Part shown: in pieces, positions 1 through 7,726 of the stretch
Layout: each line of letters opens with the position of its first letter
Position numbering within the stretch: position 1 is the first letter of the stretch
Assembly (NCBI RefSeq): GCF_000214375.1
Contig: NC_015578.1
Span: 868,001-932,000 of the forward strand
DNA length: 64,000 nucleotides
Reading direction: 5' to 3'
Source: Treponema primitia ZAS-2
GTDB lineage: Bacteria; Spirochaetota; Spirochaetia; Treponematales; Breznakiellaceae
Notes under the pieces: generated by a model
Database searches by the model: none
Told to the model about the DNA's origin: nothing
What the model saw: the letters and a program-made list of their open reading frames with translations, nothing else
Made by a program: the position numbers and the translations under genes

Positions 1-365
1 ATAATCAGGGTCGGGATAACCCCCATGTTAAAAATATTGCAGCCCAGGGCCAGAAGGCCGCCGTCCGCAAAGAACAGGCACTGGATAGCCAGCACCGCCG
101 CAATGGTCAGCAGCGCCGGAAATGGCCCCAGGAGCCCTGCCAGCAAAATACCGCCCCCGATATGCCCGCTGGAACCGGTGCCGGGGATAGTAAAGTTGAT
201 CATCTGGGCGGCGAACACAAAGGCCCCGGATACCGCCATGATAGGGATCTTTTTATCGCCCAACTCGTTTTTGATCTTCACCGTCGCGTAAGTCGCAGAA
301 GCGGCGCTCGCGGCCCAAAGTACGCCCCCCACGGCGGGGGAAATAAGCACGTCAGCCATGTGCAT
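1..365 (-). CDS. cbiM: CbiM-type cobalt/nickel ECF transporter S-component (partial)
   Basis: Translating the minus strand from the ATG at 365 gives a protein beginning MHMADVLISPAVGG. The N-terminal Met-His-Met/Ala motif builds the metal site in CbiM/NikM, the substrate-binding membrane subunit of cobalt and nickel ECF transporters. Hydrophobic segments follow, with the family-typical GTGSSGHIGGG and ADGGLLALGCNIFNMG stretches. A GGAGGT ribosome site lies at 371-376. The gene runs off the left edge; the rest, and probably cbiN/Q/O, would lie outside the window. Family assignment is firm. Cobalt versus nickel cannot be decided from sequence, although the nearby cobalamin-type leader sequences favour cobalt. 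Confidence 0.93.
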   Translation of the reverse strand, partial: MHMADVLISPAVGGVLWAASAASATYATVKIKNELGDKKIPIMAVSGAFVFAAQMINFTIPGTGSSGHIGGGILLAGLLGPFPALLTIAAVLAIQCLFFADGGLLALGCNIFNMGVIPTLI

Positions 366-424
366 AAAATACCTCCAAAAAAATGAACTCGCCAAAAGGC
401 GGGATATGCATGCAGACAGTACCA

Positions 425-563
425 CTGGGCATAGTCATGCCCCAGTAGTTTCCGCCTTCATGGCAGGGTATAATACCTTCATGGTATCTGTGTTTCGGAA
501 TTAGCCGGGTTCTCGGTACAGAACATTCCGCATTCATTGCGGTTAATCGCCTTCATGACGATT
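425..563 (-). promoter_or_regulatory. cbiM leader with repeated ATGAA-pentaloop hairpins
   Basis: Upstream of cbiM the minus strand holds four short hairpins whose loop is always ATGAA (TTCAT on the plus strand). They lie at plus 452-467 (stem CUGCC/GGCGG with one wobble), 473-487 (ATACC/GGTAT), 528-542 (CCGCA/TGCGG) and 545-563 (7-nt arms, one mismatch). A fifth hairpin, GGGCAT/ATGCCC at 425-445, sits closer to the ribosome site. The stems differ in sequence while the loop is kept, as expected for a conserved RNA loop or a repeat family. I could not match this to a known riboswitch class, although position before a metal transporter suggests regulation. Confidence 0.5.
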
Positions 564-739
564 AGTAAGCATGGGGTGAAATCCCGGTGAAAGTCAATAG
601 GGTGGGCGCTTCATCTGGAAGGTATAATGCCTCTGGAGAAGGTTCCCTTGCATGAAATAGCGGTACACCCAATTGCCCTGCAAAAAGACGGGTTTTCCGG
701 GTTGCCGGGGATAAAAGAGAAAATAGTTTAAAATTTCCC

Positions 740-769
740 TTGACGGGAAACCCTTGGCAATGATATAAA
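740..769 (+). promoter_or_regulatory. Sigma-70-type promoter for the His-rich gene
   Basis: TTGACG (740-745) and TATAAA (764-769) are separated by 18 bases. The sequence around the -35 box (TTTCCCTTGAC) is shared with the promoter at 10933 in front of the cobalamin riboswitch, so the two promoters are probably duplicates. Transcription would start near 776 and read into a short leader with a terminator. Confidence 0.6.
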
Positions 770-776
770 TAAAAAA

Positions 777-871
777 ATATCGAATACAGCGGAACATGGA
801 TTCCGCCTTTAGAAGGCATGAAGCCCGATTTTCTCTCCAATTTTCAAGGGAGCAGTGTCGGGCTTTTTTAT
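777..871 (+). terminator. Attenuator-like leader: two hairpins then an intrinsic terminator
   Basis: The leader contains hairpin GCGGAA-CATGGA-TTCCGC (789-806), then GGC-ATGAA-GCC (815-825), then a terminator whose AGCCCGA arm (822-828) pairs with TCGGGCT (858-864) before a T run. The second hairpin and the terminator share bases, so they exclude each other, as in an attenuator. A closely related block recurs at 11263-11353 and, inverted, at 2281-2345. It may be the expression platform left after loss of a cobalamin aptamer, since the homologous copy near 11000 has an aptamer upstream. The ligand is unknown. Confidence 0.6.
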
Positions 872-933
872 TGGCCAATAGAAAACCCGCCCAAAACCAG
901 AGAGGCAGCGCTTATTAAAACAAGGAGTTTTCT

Positions 934-1230
934 ATGAGTATTACAGATGAAAAAGTAAGTACCCACGGCCATACAAGGCATGATCACGATCATACAGATC
1001 ATCACGACCATCGCCATGATCATGATGGTCACCATCACGGTAGCAGCGATTGCTGTTGCTGTACGGCCCATGGGGTATCTCAGGACCATATCAGAGATAA
1101 ATACCCGCTGCCTAAAAAACGGTTTATCGGCGGCGCCTTGGTTCTCTGGGCTGCCGGATTTGCGCTTATGCACCTGGTTCCTGTTTCCGGGCCGGAACTT
1201 ACGGAATTCTGTGTTACCAGGAGGATGTGA
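934..1230 (+). CDS. His/Asp/Cys-rich single-TM metal-binding protein, 3' end replaced
   Basis: An AGGAG ribosome site precedes the ATG. About residues 10-45 are dominated by His and Asp, followed by CCCC. Residues 64-82 (FIGGALVLWAAGFALMHLV) form one transmembrane helix. Such histidine tails are typical of cobalt, nickel or zinc transport accessory proteins and of N-termini of metal P-type ATPases or CDF proteins. The last ~10 residues come from a sequence that, one frame over, is the start of a dnaE fragment (from 1197). The native C-terminus has therefore probably been lost at a recombination junction near 1190. Its own promoter/attenuator and position beside cbiM suggest cobalt or nickel handling. 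Precise family is unknown, and it may be a non-functional remnant. Confidence 0.55.
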   Translation: MSITDEKVSTHGHTRHDHDHTDHHDHRHDHDGHHHGSSDCCCCTAHGVSQDHIRDKYPLPKKRFIGGALVLWAAGFALMHLVPVSGPELTEFCVTRRM

Positions 1231-1886
1231 GTAAAACTGCGGCTGTCCTTGCAGGGTTTGAAGAAATTGAAGCTGACAAGTTACGAAAGGTGATTGCTAA
1301 GAAAGCAGGGATTAAACTTGTGGCCTATGAAAAACAATTTTTTGATGGTTGCCGTCGCAATGGTGTAACCGATGATGTGATACAAAAAATATGGGATATG
1401 ATGTTATCCTTTGACAGGTACAGTTTTTGTAAACCTCACTCAGCTTCTTATGCAATGGTGTCTTTCCAGTCAGCATATCTACGTGTCCATCACCCTGCGG
1501 AATTCATGGTGGCGGTTTTAAGCAATCAGGCTTTGGGCTTTCTGCGCAAATTACATCCTTTGGCATTATGGAAAGATAAAGTTGTGGTAGTCCAACGTAT
1601 TAAGGCAGTGCATATTGGGGGATACCTGGGGCGCTACGTCTGCCTGGTCGGTTGGCAAGTAACGCAAAAAGAAGTTTGGGCCAAAGATGGTTTAACCATG
1701 AGCTTTTTAACCTTTGAAGATGAGACGGCGATATACGAAACAGTAATTTTTCCGAAGGTGTATGACCAGTACAACCGGCTGTTATTTGATCAGCGGCCTT
1801 TTTTGGTGTATGGGCGGGTTACTGAGGATAATGGGGCAGTGTCGCTAGAGGTGACACGAATTGAATTATTAAGTGAGAGAAATTAG
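1197..1886 (+). pseudogene. Remnant of DNA polymerase III alpha subunit (DnaE-type)
   Basis: Reading from 1197 gives TYGILCYQEDVSKTA, then GFEEIEADKLRKVIAKK and FCKPHSASYAMVSFQSAYL, the conserved polymerase core and finger region of bacterial DnaE. After HPAEFMVAVLSNQ the sequence jumps to GFLRKLHPLALWKDK and the OB-fold region (GWQVTQKEVWAKDG, FEDETAIYETVIFPKVY) of the far C-terminus. Several hundred residues, including the helix-hairpin-helix part, are missing by an in-frame deletion. The PHP domain and most of the catalytic core are absent upstream. The reading frame is open for about 230 codons but cannot encode a working polymerase. It is probably the relic of a transferred or duplicated dnaE joined to the His-rich gene by recombination. 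Confidence 0.85.
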
Positions 1887-1934
1887 AAAAAAGTAATTGC
1901 TTAATCTGGGTCATAAGTCATCTTTAAAAGGGTA

Positions 1935-2053
1935 TTACTGGGTTAAACGTATGCTATATGGAGTCCCTGAGTTCAAACCTGTTTGTAAAGACGATTGGAT
2001 AGTATCTGGTTCTTAGGTTTTAACCAAGGGTATTTAATTATATCGTTAACGGC
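1935..2053. repeat. Repeat A, left copy (flanks hydrogenase island)
   Basis: This block matches 10745-10870 in the same orientation, including GAGTCCCTGAGTTCAAAC and a conserved ATTTAATTATAT end. On the minus strand both copies can be read as a related peptide tail (IIK-x-PW-x-KPKN ... LY-x-x-V-stop). Here an ATG at 2056 follows AGGAGG and gives a 27-residue frame ending at 1973. Several differences between the copies are synonymous in that frame (Pro, Pro and Lys codons), hinting that the repeat derives from a coding 3' end. I do not recognise the protein. Confidence 0.6.
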
Positions 2054-2106
2054 CATAGTTTCCTCCTTGGCTTGAATCTGGCAGCTGCGGTTTCTTCATC
2101 ACTCAT
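2038..2106 (-). pseudogene. Relic of the 5' end of a methyltransferase gene (duplicate of 11668)
   Basis: The minus strand from the ATG at 2106 begins MSDEETAAA, identical to the first nine residues of the methyltransferase at 11668. It has the same upstream AACCGGAGG ribosome site and the same GC-rich terminator hairpin (2126-2147). After nine codons the similarity ends and the frame closes within 23 codons, running into repeat A. This is the truncated end of a duplicated leader-plus-gene unit, not a functional gene. Confidence 0.75.
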
Positions 2107-2345
2107 ATATCCCCTCCGGTTAAAAAGCGCCCTGGCCAAAGGGCGCTCTAATTAATTTTGTAATCATTTTTAAATATGAGGAGAGGAATCTTTACTAAGA
2201 GCGCCCTTCATACCATTGAACGGACTAGGTTCAGTAGATTGTTAAAGACATGGTTTTAGGAGGGTCTCCTATTTGTCTATAAAAAAGCCCAACACTTCTT
2301 CTTGGTATGTTAAAAGAAAATAATCGGGCTTCATATACCAAACCA
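2107..2345 (-). repeat. Repeat B: inverted copy of the methyltransferase leader
   Basis: Read on the minus strand, this stretch parallels 11290-11667. It has an AAGCCCGA...TTGGGCTT terminator, then AAATAGGAGACCCTCC (compare GAATAGGAGGCCCTCC), GTCCGTTCAATGGT, CCTCTCCTC, ATTACAAAATTAATTA and the AGCGCCCT/AGGGCGCT terminator. The 148-bp palindromic insert present at 11354-11501 is absent here, showing that the insert is a later addition to the other copy. The block now lies directly downstream of hydA. Confidence 0.75.
2281..2331 (-). terminator. Intrinsic terminator after hydABC
   Basis: On the minus strand AAGCCCGA pairs with TTGGGCTT, with complementary inner segments (TCTT/AAGA type), and is followed by a T run (plus-strand A run at 2281-2286). 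It starts about 43 bases beyond the hydA stop and is well placed to end the hydABC transcript. Confidence 0.7.
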
Positions 2346-2373
2346 TAATGTACATCATTTCGATTTTTTTACA

Positions 2374-4107
2374 TCATCTCTGTAATTTTTTGTCAATACT
2401 TCCATACCGGACATGCAGCAACTCATGGGCCCGCTCGCCCTTGAGTACTGTCTTATATAACTCCATGGTAACCGGGTTCAGGTCCGAACGTTTGATGCTG
2501 TTCCTCTTATCCGCTGCGTAGAGGCTGTGTCCCCGTTCTTTACACGCAGCGGGGGAAGCGGCAGGCTGGCCACCGCCGTTTATACAACCCGATGGGCAGG
2601 ACATTACCTCGACAAAGTCAAATTGCTCCTTTCCCGCTTTAATGTGTTTGATCAGTTCATCTGCATTGTGCAGTCCGCTTACCACGGCTATGCGTATAGT
2701 ATGAGCCGCCGCGTTTCCTGCCTCGCCTTCTTCGGGCAAAGCCAGGCTTAAGGTTTTTACCCCCTCCAGGCCGGCCAATGGTTCGTAATTAATAAAGCTT
2801 AAATTTCCAGACCCCGTGATATACCGCAATACCGCCTCGGTTACTCCTCCTGCGGCGCCGAAAATGACCCCTGCGCCGGAAAACAAACCCAGGGGATAAT
2901 CCAGGGCTTCGCTTTCAAGCTCAGAAAACACGATGCCCGCTTCACGAATCATCCTGATTAGCTCCAGTGTGGTCAGCACATGGTCCACATCCTGCGCATC
3001 AGCGGCCCTGAATTCGCTACGGGCAGCTTCCGCTTTTTTTGCCGTACAGGGCATGATGGCGACATGGACGTATTTTATTTCATCGTCCCCTTTCGCGTTT
3101 TTTTCCGTTTCCCTGATGAGCGAAGCAAGCATCTGCATGGGCGAACGACAGCTTGACACACAGTTAAGAAGCTCAGGGTAGCGTTGCTCACAAAAAGTAA
3201 CCCATGCGGGGCAGCAAGAACTAAAAAGAGGCAAGGCTTTTTTTTCTTTAACCCGCTGCATAAGCTCGGAGGCCTCTTCTATCACTGTCAGGTCGGCGCC
3301 TGTCGCCGTATCATACACCACATCAAAACCTATGCGCCGCAGAGCCGCCACAATCAAGCCGGAGCAGTCCCCTTCAAGGCCGAAGGCATCGCCCAGGGCA
3401 ACCCGCACGGCAGGGGCGATCTGAACGCTCACCACAGAGTTTTTGTCTTCCAGAGCCCGCCACACAGCGGCGCTGTCGTTCTTTACCACAATTGCCCCGG
3501 TGGGGCAAACCCGGGCGCACTGGCCGCAGCCCACACAGCCCGATTCTGCCAGGGGCTTGTCAAAGATCGCGCTCACCCGCATTGAGGCGCCCCTTCCTGC
3601 AAAGTCGATCGCGCCGACTCCCTGAATTTCGTTGCACATCCTGATGCAGTCCCCGCAAAGTATACACTTGCTGCTGTCCCGGGTCAGGCACAGGGACTGA
3701 TCATCAATTTTGTGATCCATTGCTTTATTCGGGAAACGTACATCATCAAGGTTAAATCGCAGGGCCAATTCCTGTAGCTTACACTGCCTGCTTTTTTCAC
3801 AGGTAGTACAGTCCCGGCAATGGTTTGCCAGAAGCATCTCCAAAATATTCTTCCGGTAACGGCGCAGACGCACCGTGTTGGTGTGTATGGACATACCAGC
3901 CCGGGGCTGCGCGGAACAGGAAGCTTCCAGCCCGGCTCCCTCTATCTCCACCACGCACATGCGGCAGGCGCCATAAATCGACAATTCCGAATGATAGCAA
4001 AAAGTCGGCATCTCTACCCCGGCTTTCCGCGCTACCTCCAGCAGGTTCCGTTCACCTGCTATTTCGACCCTGATACCGTCAACTTTCATATAAGACTTTT
4101 CAGACAT
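2374..4107 (-). CDS. hydA: [FeFe] hydrogenase catalytic subunit (HydA/HndD type)
   Basis: This 577-residue cytoplasmic enzyme interconverts H2 with protons and electrons. An N-terminal [2Fe-2S] domain (Cys37, 48, 51, 64) is followed by a His-ligated cluster (His96, Cys100, 103, 109) and two [4Fe-4S] ferredoxin motifs around 148-158 and 191-201. The H-cluster signatures are intact: SSCCPAW with Cys298/299, MPCTAKKAE with Cys354, and EVMSCPSGC with Cys504/508. Cys298 is the usual proton-relay cysteine. Size matches HndD of NADP-reducing and HydA of electron-bifurcating hydrogenases. It is the last gene of a three-gene operon with hydB and hydC. The start follows AAGGAG. Coupling to NAD(P)H and ferredoxin is inferred from the partners. 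Confidence 0.95.
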   Translation of the reverse strand: MSEKSYMKVDGIRVEIAGERNLLEVARKAGVEMPTFCYHSELSIYGACRMCVVEIEGAGLEASCSAQPRAGMSIHTNTVRLRRYRKNILEMLLANHCRDCTTCEKSRQCKLQELALRFNLDDVRFPNKAMDHKIDDQSLCLTRDSSKCILCGDCIRMCNEIQGVGAIDFAGRGASMRVSAIFDKPLAESGCVGCGQCARVCPTGAIVVKNDSAAVWRALEDKNSVVSVQIAPAVRVALGDAFGLEGDCSGLIVAALRRIGFDVVYDTATGADLTVIEEASELMQRVKEKKALPLFSSCCPAWVTFCEQRYPELLNCVSSCRSPMQMLASLIRETEKNAKGDDEIKYVHVAIMPCTAKKAEAARSEFRAADAQDVDHVLTTLELIRMIREAGIVFSELESEALDYPLGLFSGAGVIFGAAGGVTEAVLRYITGSGNLSFINYEPLAGLEGVKTLSLALPEEGEAGNAAAHTIRIAVVSGLHNADELIKHIKAGKEQFDFVEVMSCPSGCINGGGQPAASPAACKERGHSLYAADKRNSIKRSDLNPVTMELYKTVLKGERAHELLHVRYGSIDKKLQR

Positions 4108-4125
4108 AGTAAGCTCCTTAGCGCT

Positions 4126-6009
4126 TTAAGCCGCAGTTTTTATCGCTTTTTTGGGACAGCCGCCTACACAGGCGCCGCATTTGATACATTTTGCACTGTC
4201 GATTGTGTGGGCTACTTTTTTTTCGCCGCTAATAGCGCCCACCGGGCAGGCTTTGACACATTTTGTACAGCCTATGCACAACTGGTCATCAACAAAAAGT
4301 TTTTTGAGTTTTTGGCAAGCCCCGGCCGGGCAATGCTTTTCGTTAATATGCGCCTCATATTCTGCACGGAAGTACCTAATCGTGCTGATAACAGGGCTTG
4401 GGGCGGTTTTTCCCAGGCCGCAAAGGGCAGTAGAGCTGATAGTATCCGCCAGTTCCAAAAGCCGTTCTATGTCCCCAGCCCTTCCCTCACCGGCAACAAT
4501 ACGCTCCAGAATACCCAACATCAGTTTGGTGCCTTCCCGGCAGGGAATACACTTTCCGCAGGATTCATTTTGGGTAAAGTTCATAAAGTACCGGGCGATT
4601 TCCACCATGCAGGTTTTTTCATCCATAACCACAAGCCCGCCTGATCCGATCATGGCCCCTGCTTTTTTGAGGGAGTCAAAGTCCATGGGCAGGTCCAAAT
4701 GCTCCGCAGTCAGGCAGCCACCGGAGGGGCCGCCGACCTGTACCGCCTTGAATTCCCCACCCCCGGGGATACCGCCGCCCACGTCAAAGACTATGTCCCG
4801 CAGTTTTATTCCCATGGGCACTTCAATAAGCCCGGTGTTTGCGATATTCCCGGTCAGGGCAAAAGCCTTGGTGCCCGGGCTTGTTTCAGGTCCTATGGAC
4901 TTATACCATGCTGCGCCCTGTTCTATGATCAGGGGCACCGCCGCGAAGGTTTCAACATTGTTAAGAACCGTGGGCTGGTTGAACAGCCCATGCTCCGCAG
5001 TACGGGGTGGCTTAACCCGGGGCATTCCGCGTTTTCCTTCGATAGATGAGATAAGGGCGCTGCCTTCCCCGCAGACAAAGGCGCCTGCACCCCGGCTAAT
5101 GGTCAAGTTAAAGTTAAAATCACTGCCCAGGATATGCTCCCCTAAAAGTCCCAGTTTTTTCGCCTGTTCAATGGCGATGCCAAGGCGGCTCACCGCCAGG
5201 GGATATTCTGCCCTCACATAGATGTAGCCCTCGGAGGCCCCGCAGGCCAGGGCGCCGATCATCATGCCTTCGATCATGCGGTGGGGATCCCCTTCCATAA
5301 CGCTTCTGTCCATAAACGCCCCAGGGTCGCCTTCGTCGCCATTACAGATGATGTACTTGGGTATAGCCCTTTGCCGTTTCGCTTCTGCCCACTTCCGCCC
5401 GGTAGGAAAACCTGCGCCTCCCCGGCCGCGTAGGTTCGATTCGCTTATAACCTGGACAATATCATCGGCGCTCATTTCAAACAGCGCCTTCTCAAAAGCC
5501 CGGTAACCGCCAATGGCAAGGTACTCTTTTATAGAAAGCGCATTGATCTGACCGCAGTGTTCCAGGGCAAGGCGCTTTTGTTTTTTATAAAAAGGAATAT
5601 CCAGGCGCTTGGAATACAGCTTGCCATCTTTGGTATACACCAGCCGGTCGATTATTTCGTTTTTTACGATGGTTTTTTCGATTATCTCTTCGCAGTCTTC
5701 AAGCTTGACTTTTAAGTAAAGGCAGCCTTCGGGCTCAATAAGCACCAGGGGCCCCATTTCACAGAAACCGTGGCAGCCACTCCGTTTAATGCCCGTAAGC
5801 CCCGCTTCAGGCTCATTCTTTAATTCCACTGCGCAGGGCATGTTGCGCCCTTCCAACAAGTTGATAAGCCTTTGATAAATTTCAAGAGACCCCGCAGAAA
5901 CGCAGCCCGTTCCCGCGCACACAATAATTTTCTTCTGCTCCGCCTGGAAACTGCGCTCGTATTTAGCGCGCATTTGTTGTAGTTCTTCCCGGTCCTTTAA
6001 TTCAGGCAT
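4126..6009 (-). CDS. hydB: Hydrogenase flavoprotein subunit (HydB/HndC, NuoF-like)
   Basis: This is the NAD(P)H- and FMN-binding subunit of a trimeric [FeFe] hydrogenase. An N-terminal thioredoxin-like [2Fe-2S] domain carries CAGTGC near residue 31 and later CHGFC. The NuoF-like core shows the Gly-rich LRGRGGAGFPTGRKW nucleotide motif and the FMN-region GAGAFVCGEGSALI. The ESCGKCIPCREGT cysteines bind [4Fe-4S]. Two C-terminal ferredoxin motifs (CIGCTKCVKACP, CIKCGACVGGCP) complete it. The fused N-terminal domain replaces a separate HndB. I chose the ATG at 6009, because GGAGG precedes it and it overlaps the upstream stop by 8 bases; an ATG 13 codons earlier lies inside hydC. Confidence 0.93.
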   Translation of the reverse strand: MPELKDREELQQMRAKYERSFQAEQKKIIVCAGTGCVSAGSLEIYQRLINLLEGRNMPCAVELKNEPEAGLTGIKRSGCHGFCEMGPLVLIEPEGCLYLKVKLEDCEEIIEKTIVKNEIIDRLVYTKDGKLYSKRLDIPFYKKQKRLALEHCGQINALSIKEYLAIGGYRAFEKALFEMSADDIVQVISESNLRGRGGAGFPTGRKWAEAKRQRAIPKYIICNGDEGDPGAFMDRSVMEGDPHRMIEGMMIGALACGASEGYIYVRAEYPLAVSRLGIAIEQAKKLGLLGEHILGSDFNFNLTISRGAGAFVCGEGSALISSIEGKRGMPRVKPPRTAEHGLFNQPTVLNNVETFAAVPLIIEQGAAWYKSIGPETSPGTKAFALTGNIANTGLIEVPMGIKLRDIVFDVGGGIPGGGEFKAVQVGGPSGGCLTAEHLDLPMDFDSLKKAGAMIGSGGLVVMDEKTCMVEIARYFMNFTQNESCGKCIPCREGTKLMLGILERIVAGEGRAGDIERLLELADTISSTALCGLGKTAPSPVISTIRYFRAEYEAHINEKHCPAGACQKLKKLFVDDQLCIGCTKCVKACPVGAISGEKKVAHTIDSAKCIKCGACVGGCPKKAIKTAA

Positions 6010-6493
6010 GTACAACCTCCGTTGCCACCTCAGTTTTAAGTTCCCCAATGAGGGCGTGGACTTTTTCTTCCGTCATTGAAGCGTGAACTTCGTCATTAAC
6101 CATCAGCACCGGGGCAAGCCCGCAGGCGCCGAGACAGGATACGGTCTCTACCGTAAAATTGAGGTCATCGCTGGTCCGTTTTTGAACACTCAGCCCTAGC
6201 TCGGTACGGAGAGCCTCCAGAATCGGTGTCGATTTCCGCACATGGCAGGCTGTCCCATCACAGATCCTGATGATAAAACGCCCCTTGGCTTCCAGAGAAA
6301 AATTTTCGTAAAAAGTAGCGACCCCGTAAACCCGCGCCTCCCCTACATCCACCTGCTTGGCAATATAGGGAAACGCCGCCCTTGGGATGTAGTGGTATCG
6401 TTCCTGAACCGCGTGTAAAACAGGAATAATACTGCTCGCCCCATACCCCCATTCCTTGAGTACCGTATCAATGATACTATAGTCAAAATCCAT
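6002..6493 (-). CDS. hydC: Hydrogenase [2Fe-2S] subunit (HydC/HndA, NuoE-like)
   Basis: This thioredoxin-fold [2Fe-2S] protein of about 163 residues passes electrons within the hydrogenase trimer. The four ligands are in CDGTACHVRKS and CLGACGLAPV, the NuoE pattern. The N-terminal helical part (YHYIPRAAFPYIAKQ) is also NuoE-like. It is first in the hydCBA operon and overlaps hydB by 8 bases. The start is taken at the ATG at 6493, with a GAGAGG ribosome site 6 bases upstream; a GTG two codons earlier is possible. The operon is divergent from a LysR-type regulator. Confidence 0.93.
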   Translation of the reverse strand: MDFDYSIIDTVLKEWGYGASSIIPVLHAVQERYHYIPRAAFPYIAKQVDVGEARVYGVATFYENFSLEAKGRFIIRICDGTACHVRKSTPILEALRTELGLSVQKRTSDDLNFTVETVSCLGACGLAPVLMVNDEVHASMTEEKVHALIGELKTEVATEVVHA

Positions 6494-6678
6494 ACACACC
6501 TCTCTTGTGAAATATTCTCAGGGTGGGTTTTCCCACCCGATTTACAGAATTTTATCAGCAATTAATTTATTTGTGAAATATAAATTTTGCATGACACTAT
6601 ATTGGTTTTTATATATACCGGGAGATGAAATGCCTACGGTTTTTTCGCTTAGGGTGTAATAAAGGTTTTTCAAGCAAG

Positions 6679-6705
6679 AATAGTATATAGCTTGTATATA
6701 CTATT
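6679..6705. promoter_or_regulatory. 11-bp-arm palindrome between hydC and the LysR gene
   Basis: AATAGTATATA (6679-6689) and TATATACTATT (6695-6705) form a perfect inverted repeat with a 5-base centre. It lies in the divergent intergenic region, about 70 bases before the LysR start and about 185 bases before hydC. Its size suits the recognition site of a LysR dimer, so it is a good candidate operator for the adjacent regulator and for control of hydCBA. Confidence 0.6.
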
Positions 6706-6738
6706 TGATATATCAATAAAAAAATCGTGATTGGATGG

Positions 6739-6766
6739 TTGACATAAGTTTTTGAAATGGTAAAAT
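6739..6766 (+). promoter_or_regulatory. Promoter of the LysR-type regulator
   Basis: TTGACA (6739-6744) and TAAAAT (6761-6766) are 16 bases apart. Transcription should begin only a few bases before the GTG start at 6777, leaving almost no leader. No good ribosome site is visible, so translation may be close to leaderless. Confidence 0.6.
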
Positions 6767-6776
6767 CATCATCATA

Positions 6777-7715
6777 GTGAACACGTTGCTTTTTAAGTAT
6801 GCCATAGAAATTGAAAAAACCCGCTCAATCTCCAAGGCAGCGGAAAACCTCTATATGGCCCAGCCGAATTTGAGCAAAGCCATCAAGGAAGTGGAGGACA
6901 GTCTGGGGTTTACGATTTTTGAACGTACTTCTAAGGGAGTAGTACCTACCAGGAAGGGGCTTACCTTTTTAGCCTATTCCAGGAAAATTCTGGAGGAACT
7001 TGCCGGGATAAGCCGCCTGTCAGATTCGGAATATCCGGTGACCCAGAGCATAAGCATGTCCATACCCAGGGGGAGCTATATTGCGGCGGCGTTTATAAAA
7101 TTTGCCGGAGAACTTAATTTTGATAAAGAAATCAATGCAAATTTACAGGAAACAAACTCCATACAAGCAATAGAGAATATCGTTGACGGTCGGTTTAATT
7201 TAGGAATCATTAGATATCAGGCGGTATACGAAAATTATTTCCTTGATTATCTTGCAGATAAAAATTTATGTTACGATCAAATATGGGAATTTGAATATTT
7301 AGCCCTTATGTCGGAGAAGCATGCCCTTGCCCGTTCTCCGGAAGTAAAATTTGAAGAATTAAAATCTTACATCGAAGTCATTCATGGTGATACATCGGTG
7401 CCCTACCTTAATCAGACAGACAGCCGATGGCAGAACGATGATACAACGCCAAAGAAACGGATTTACCTTTACGAACGCTGTAATCAGTTTGATATTCTGA
7501 GCAGTCTGCCCACTGCGTTTATGTGGGTCTCCCCTATTCCGGAACGATTTATCAAACGCTACGATCTGGTTCAGCGTAAATGTGTATTTGAAAATAACAA
7601 ACATAAAGACCTGCTTATCTATCCTCAGGGATATACTTTTACCCCGTTGGAAAAATTATTGATAGACAGGATTTTTGAATCAAAAAATGAAGTATCCTTA
7701 AAAAAATATAATTAG
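6777..7715 (+). CDS. LysR-family transcriptional regulator
   Basis: The 312-residue protein has the classic N-terminal winged helix-turn-helix (residues ~1-60: RSISKAAENLYMAQPNLSKAIKEVEDSLGFTIF in overlapping segments, ending RTSKGVVPTRKG). A periplasmic-binding-protein-like effector domain follows. It is divergent from hydCBA and is followed 11 bases later by the sensory hydrogenase gene, implying that it regulates hydrogen metabolism. The effector is unknown. The start is a GTG, and no better in-frame ATG exists nearby. Confidence 0.9.
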   Translation: MNTLLFKYAIEIEKTRSISKAAENLYMAQPNLSKAIKEVEDSLGFTIFERTSKGVVPTRKGLTFLAYSRKILEELAGISRLSDSEYPVTQSISMSIPRGSYIAAAFIKFAGELNFDKEINANLQETNSIQAIENIVDGRFNLGIIRYQAVYENYFLDYLADKNLCYDQIWEFEYLALMSEKHALARSPEVKFEELKSYIEVIHGDTSVPYLNQTDSRWQNDDTTPKKRIYLYERCNQFDILSSLPTAFMWVSPIPERFIKRYDLVQRKCVFENNKHKDLLIYPQGYTFTPLEKLLIDRIFESKNEVSLKKYN

Positions 7716-7726
7716 GACTGGCATAT

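Noticed and set aside
560-720. Second cobalamin or FMN riboswitch on the plus strand near GGGGTGAAATCCC
   Set aside because: Only short resemblance is present. The AACTGT core and the CTGGGAAGG element are missing, so no known aptamer can be supported.
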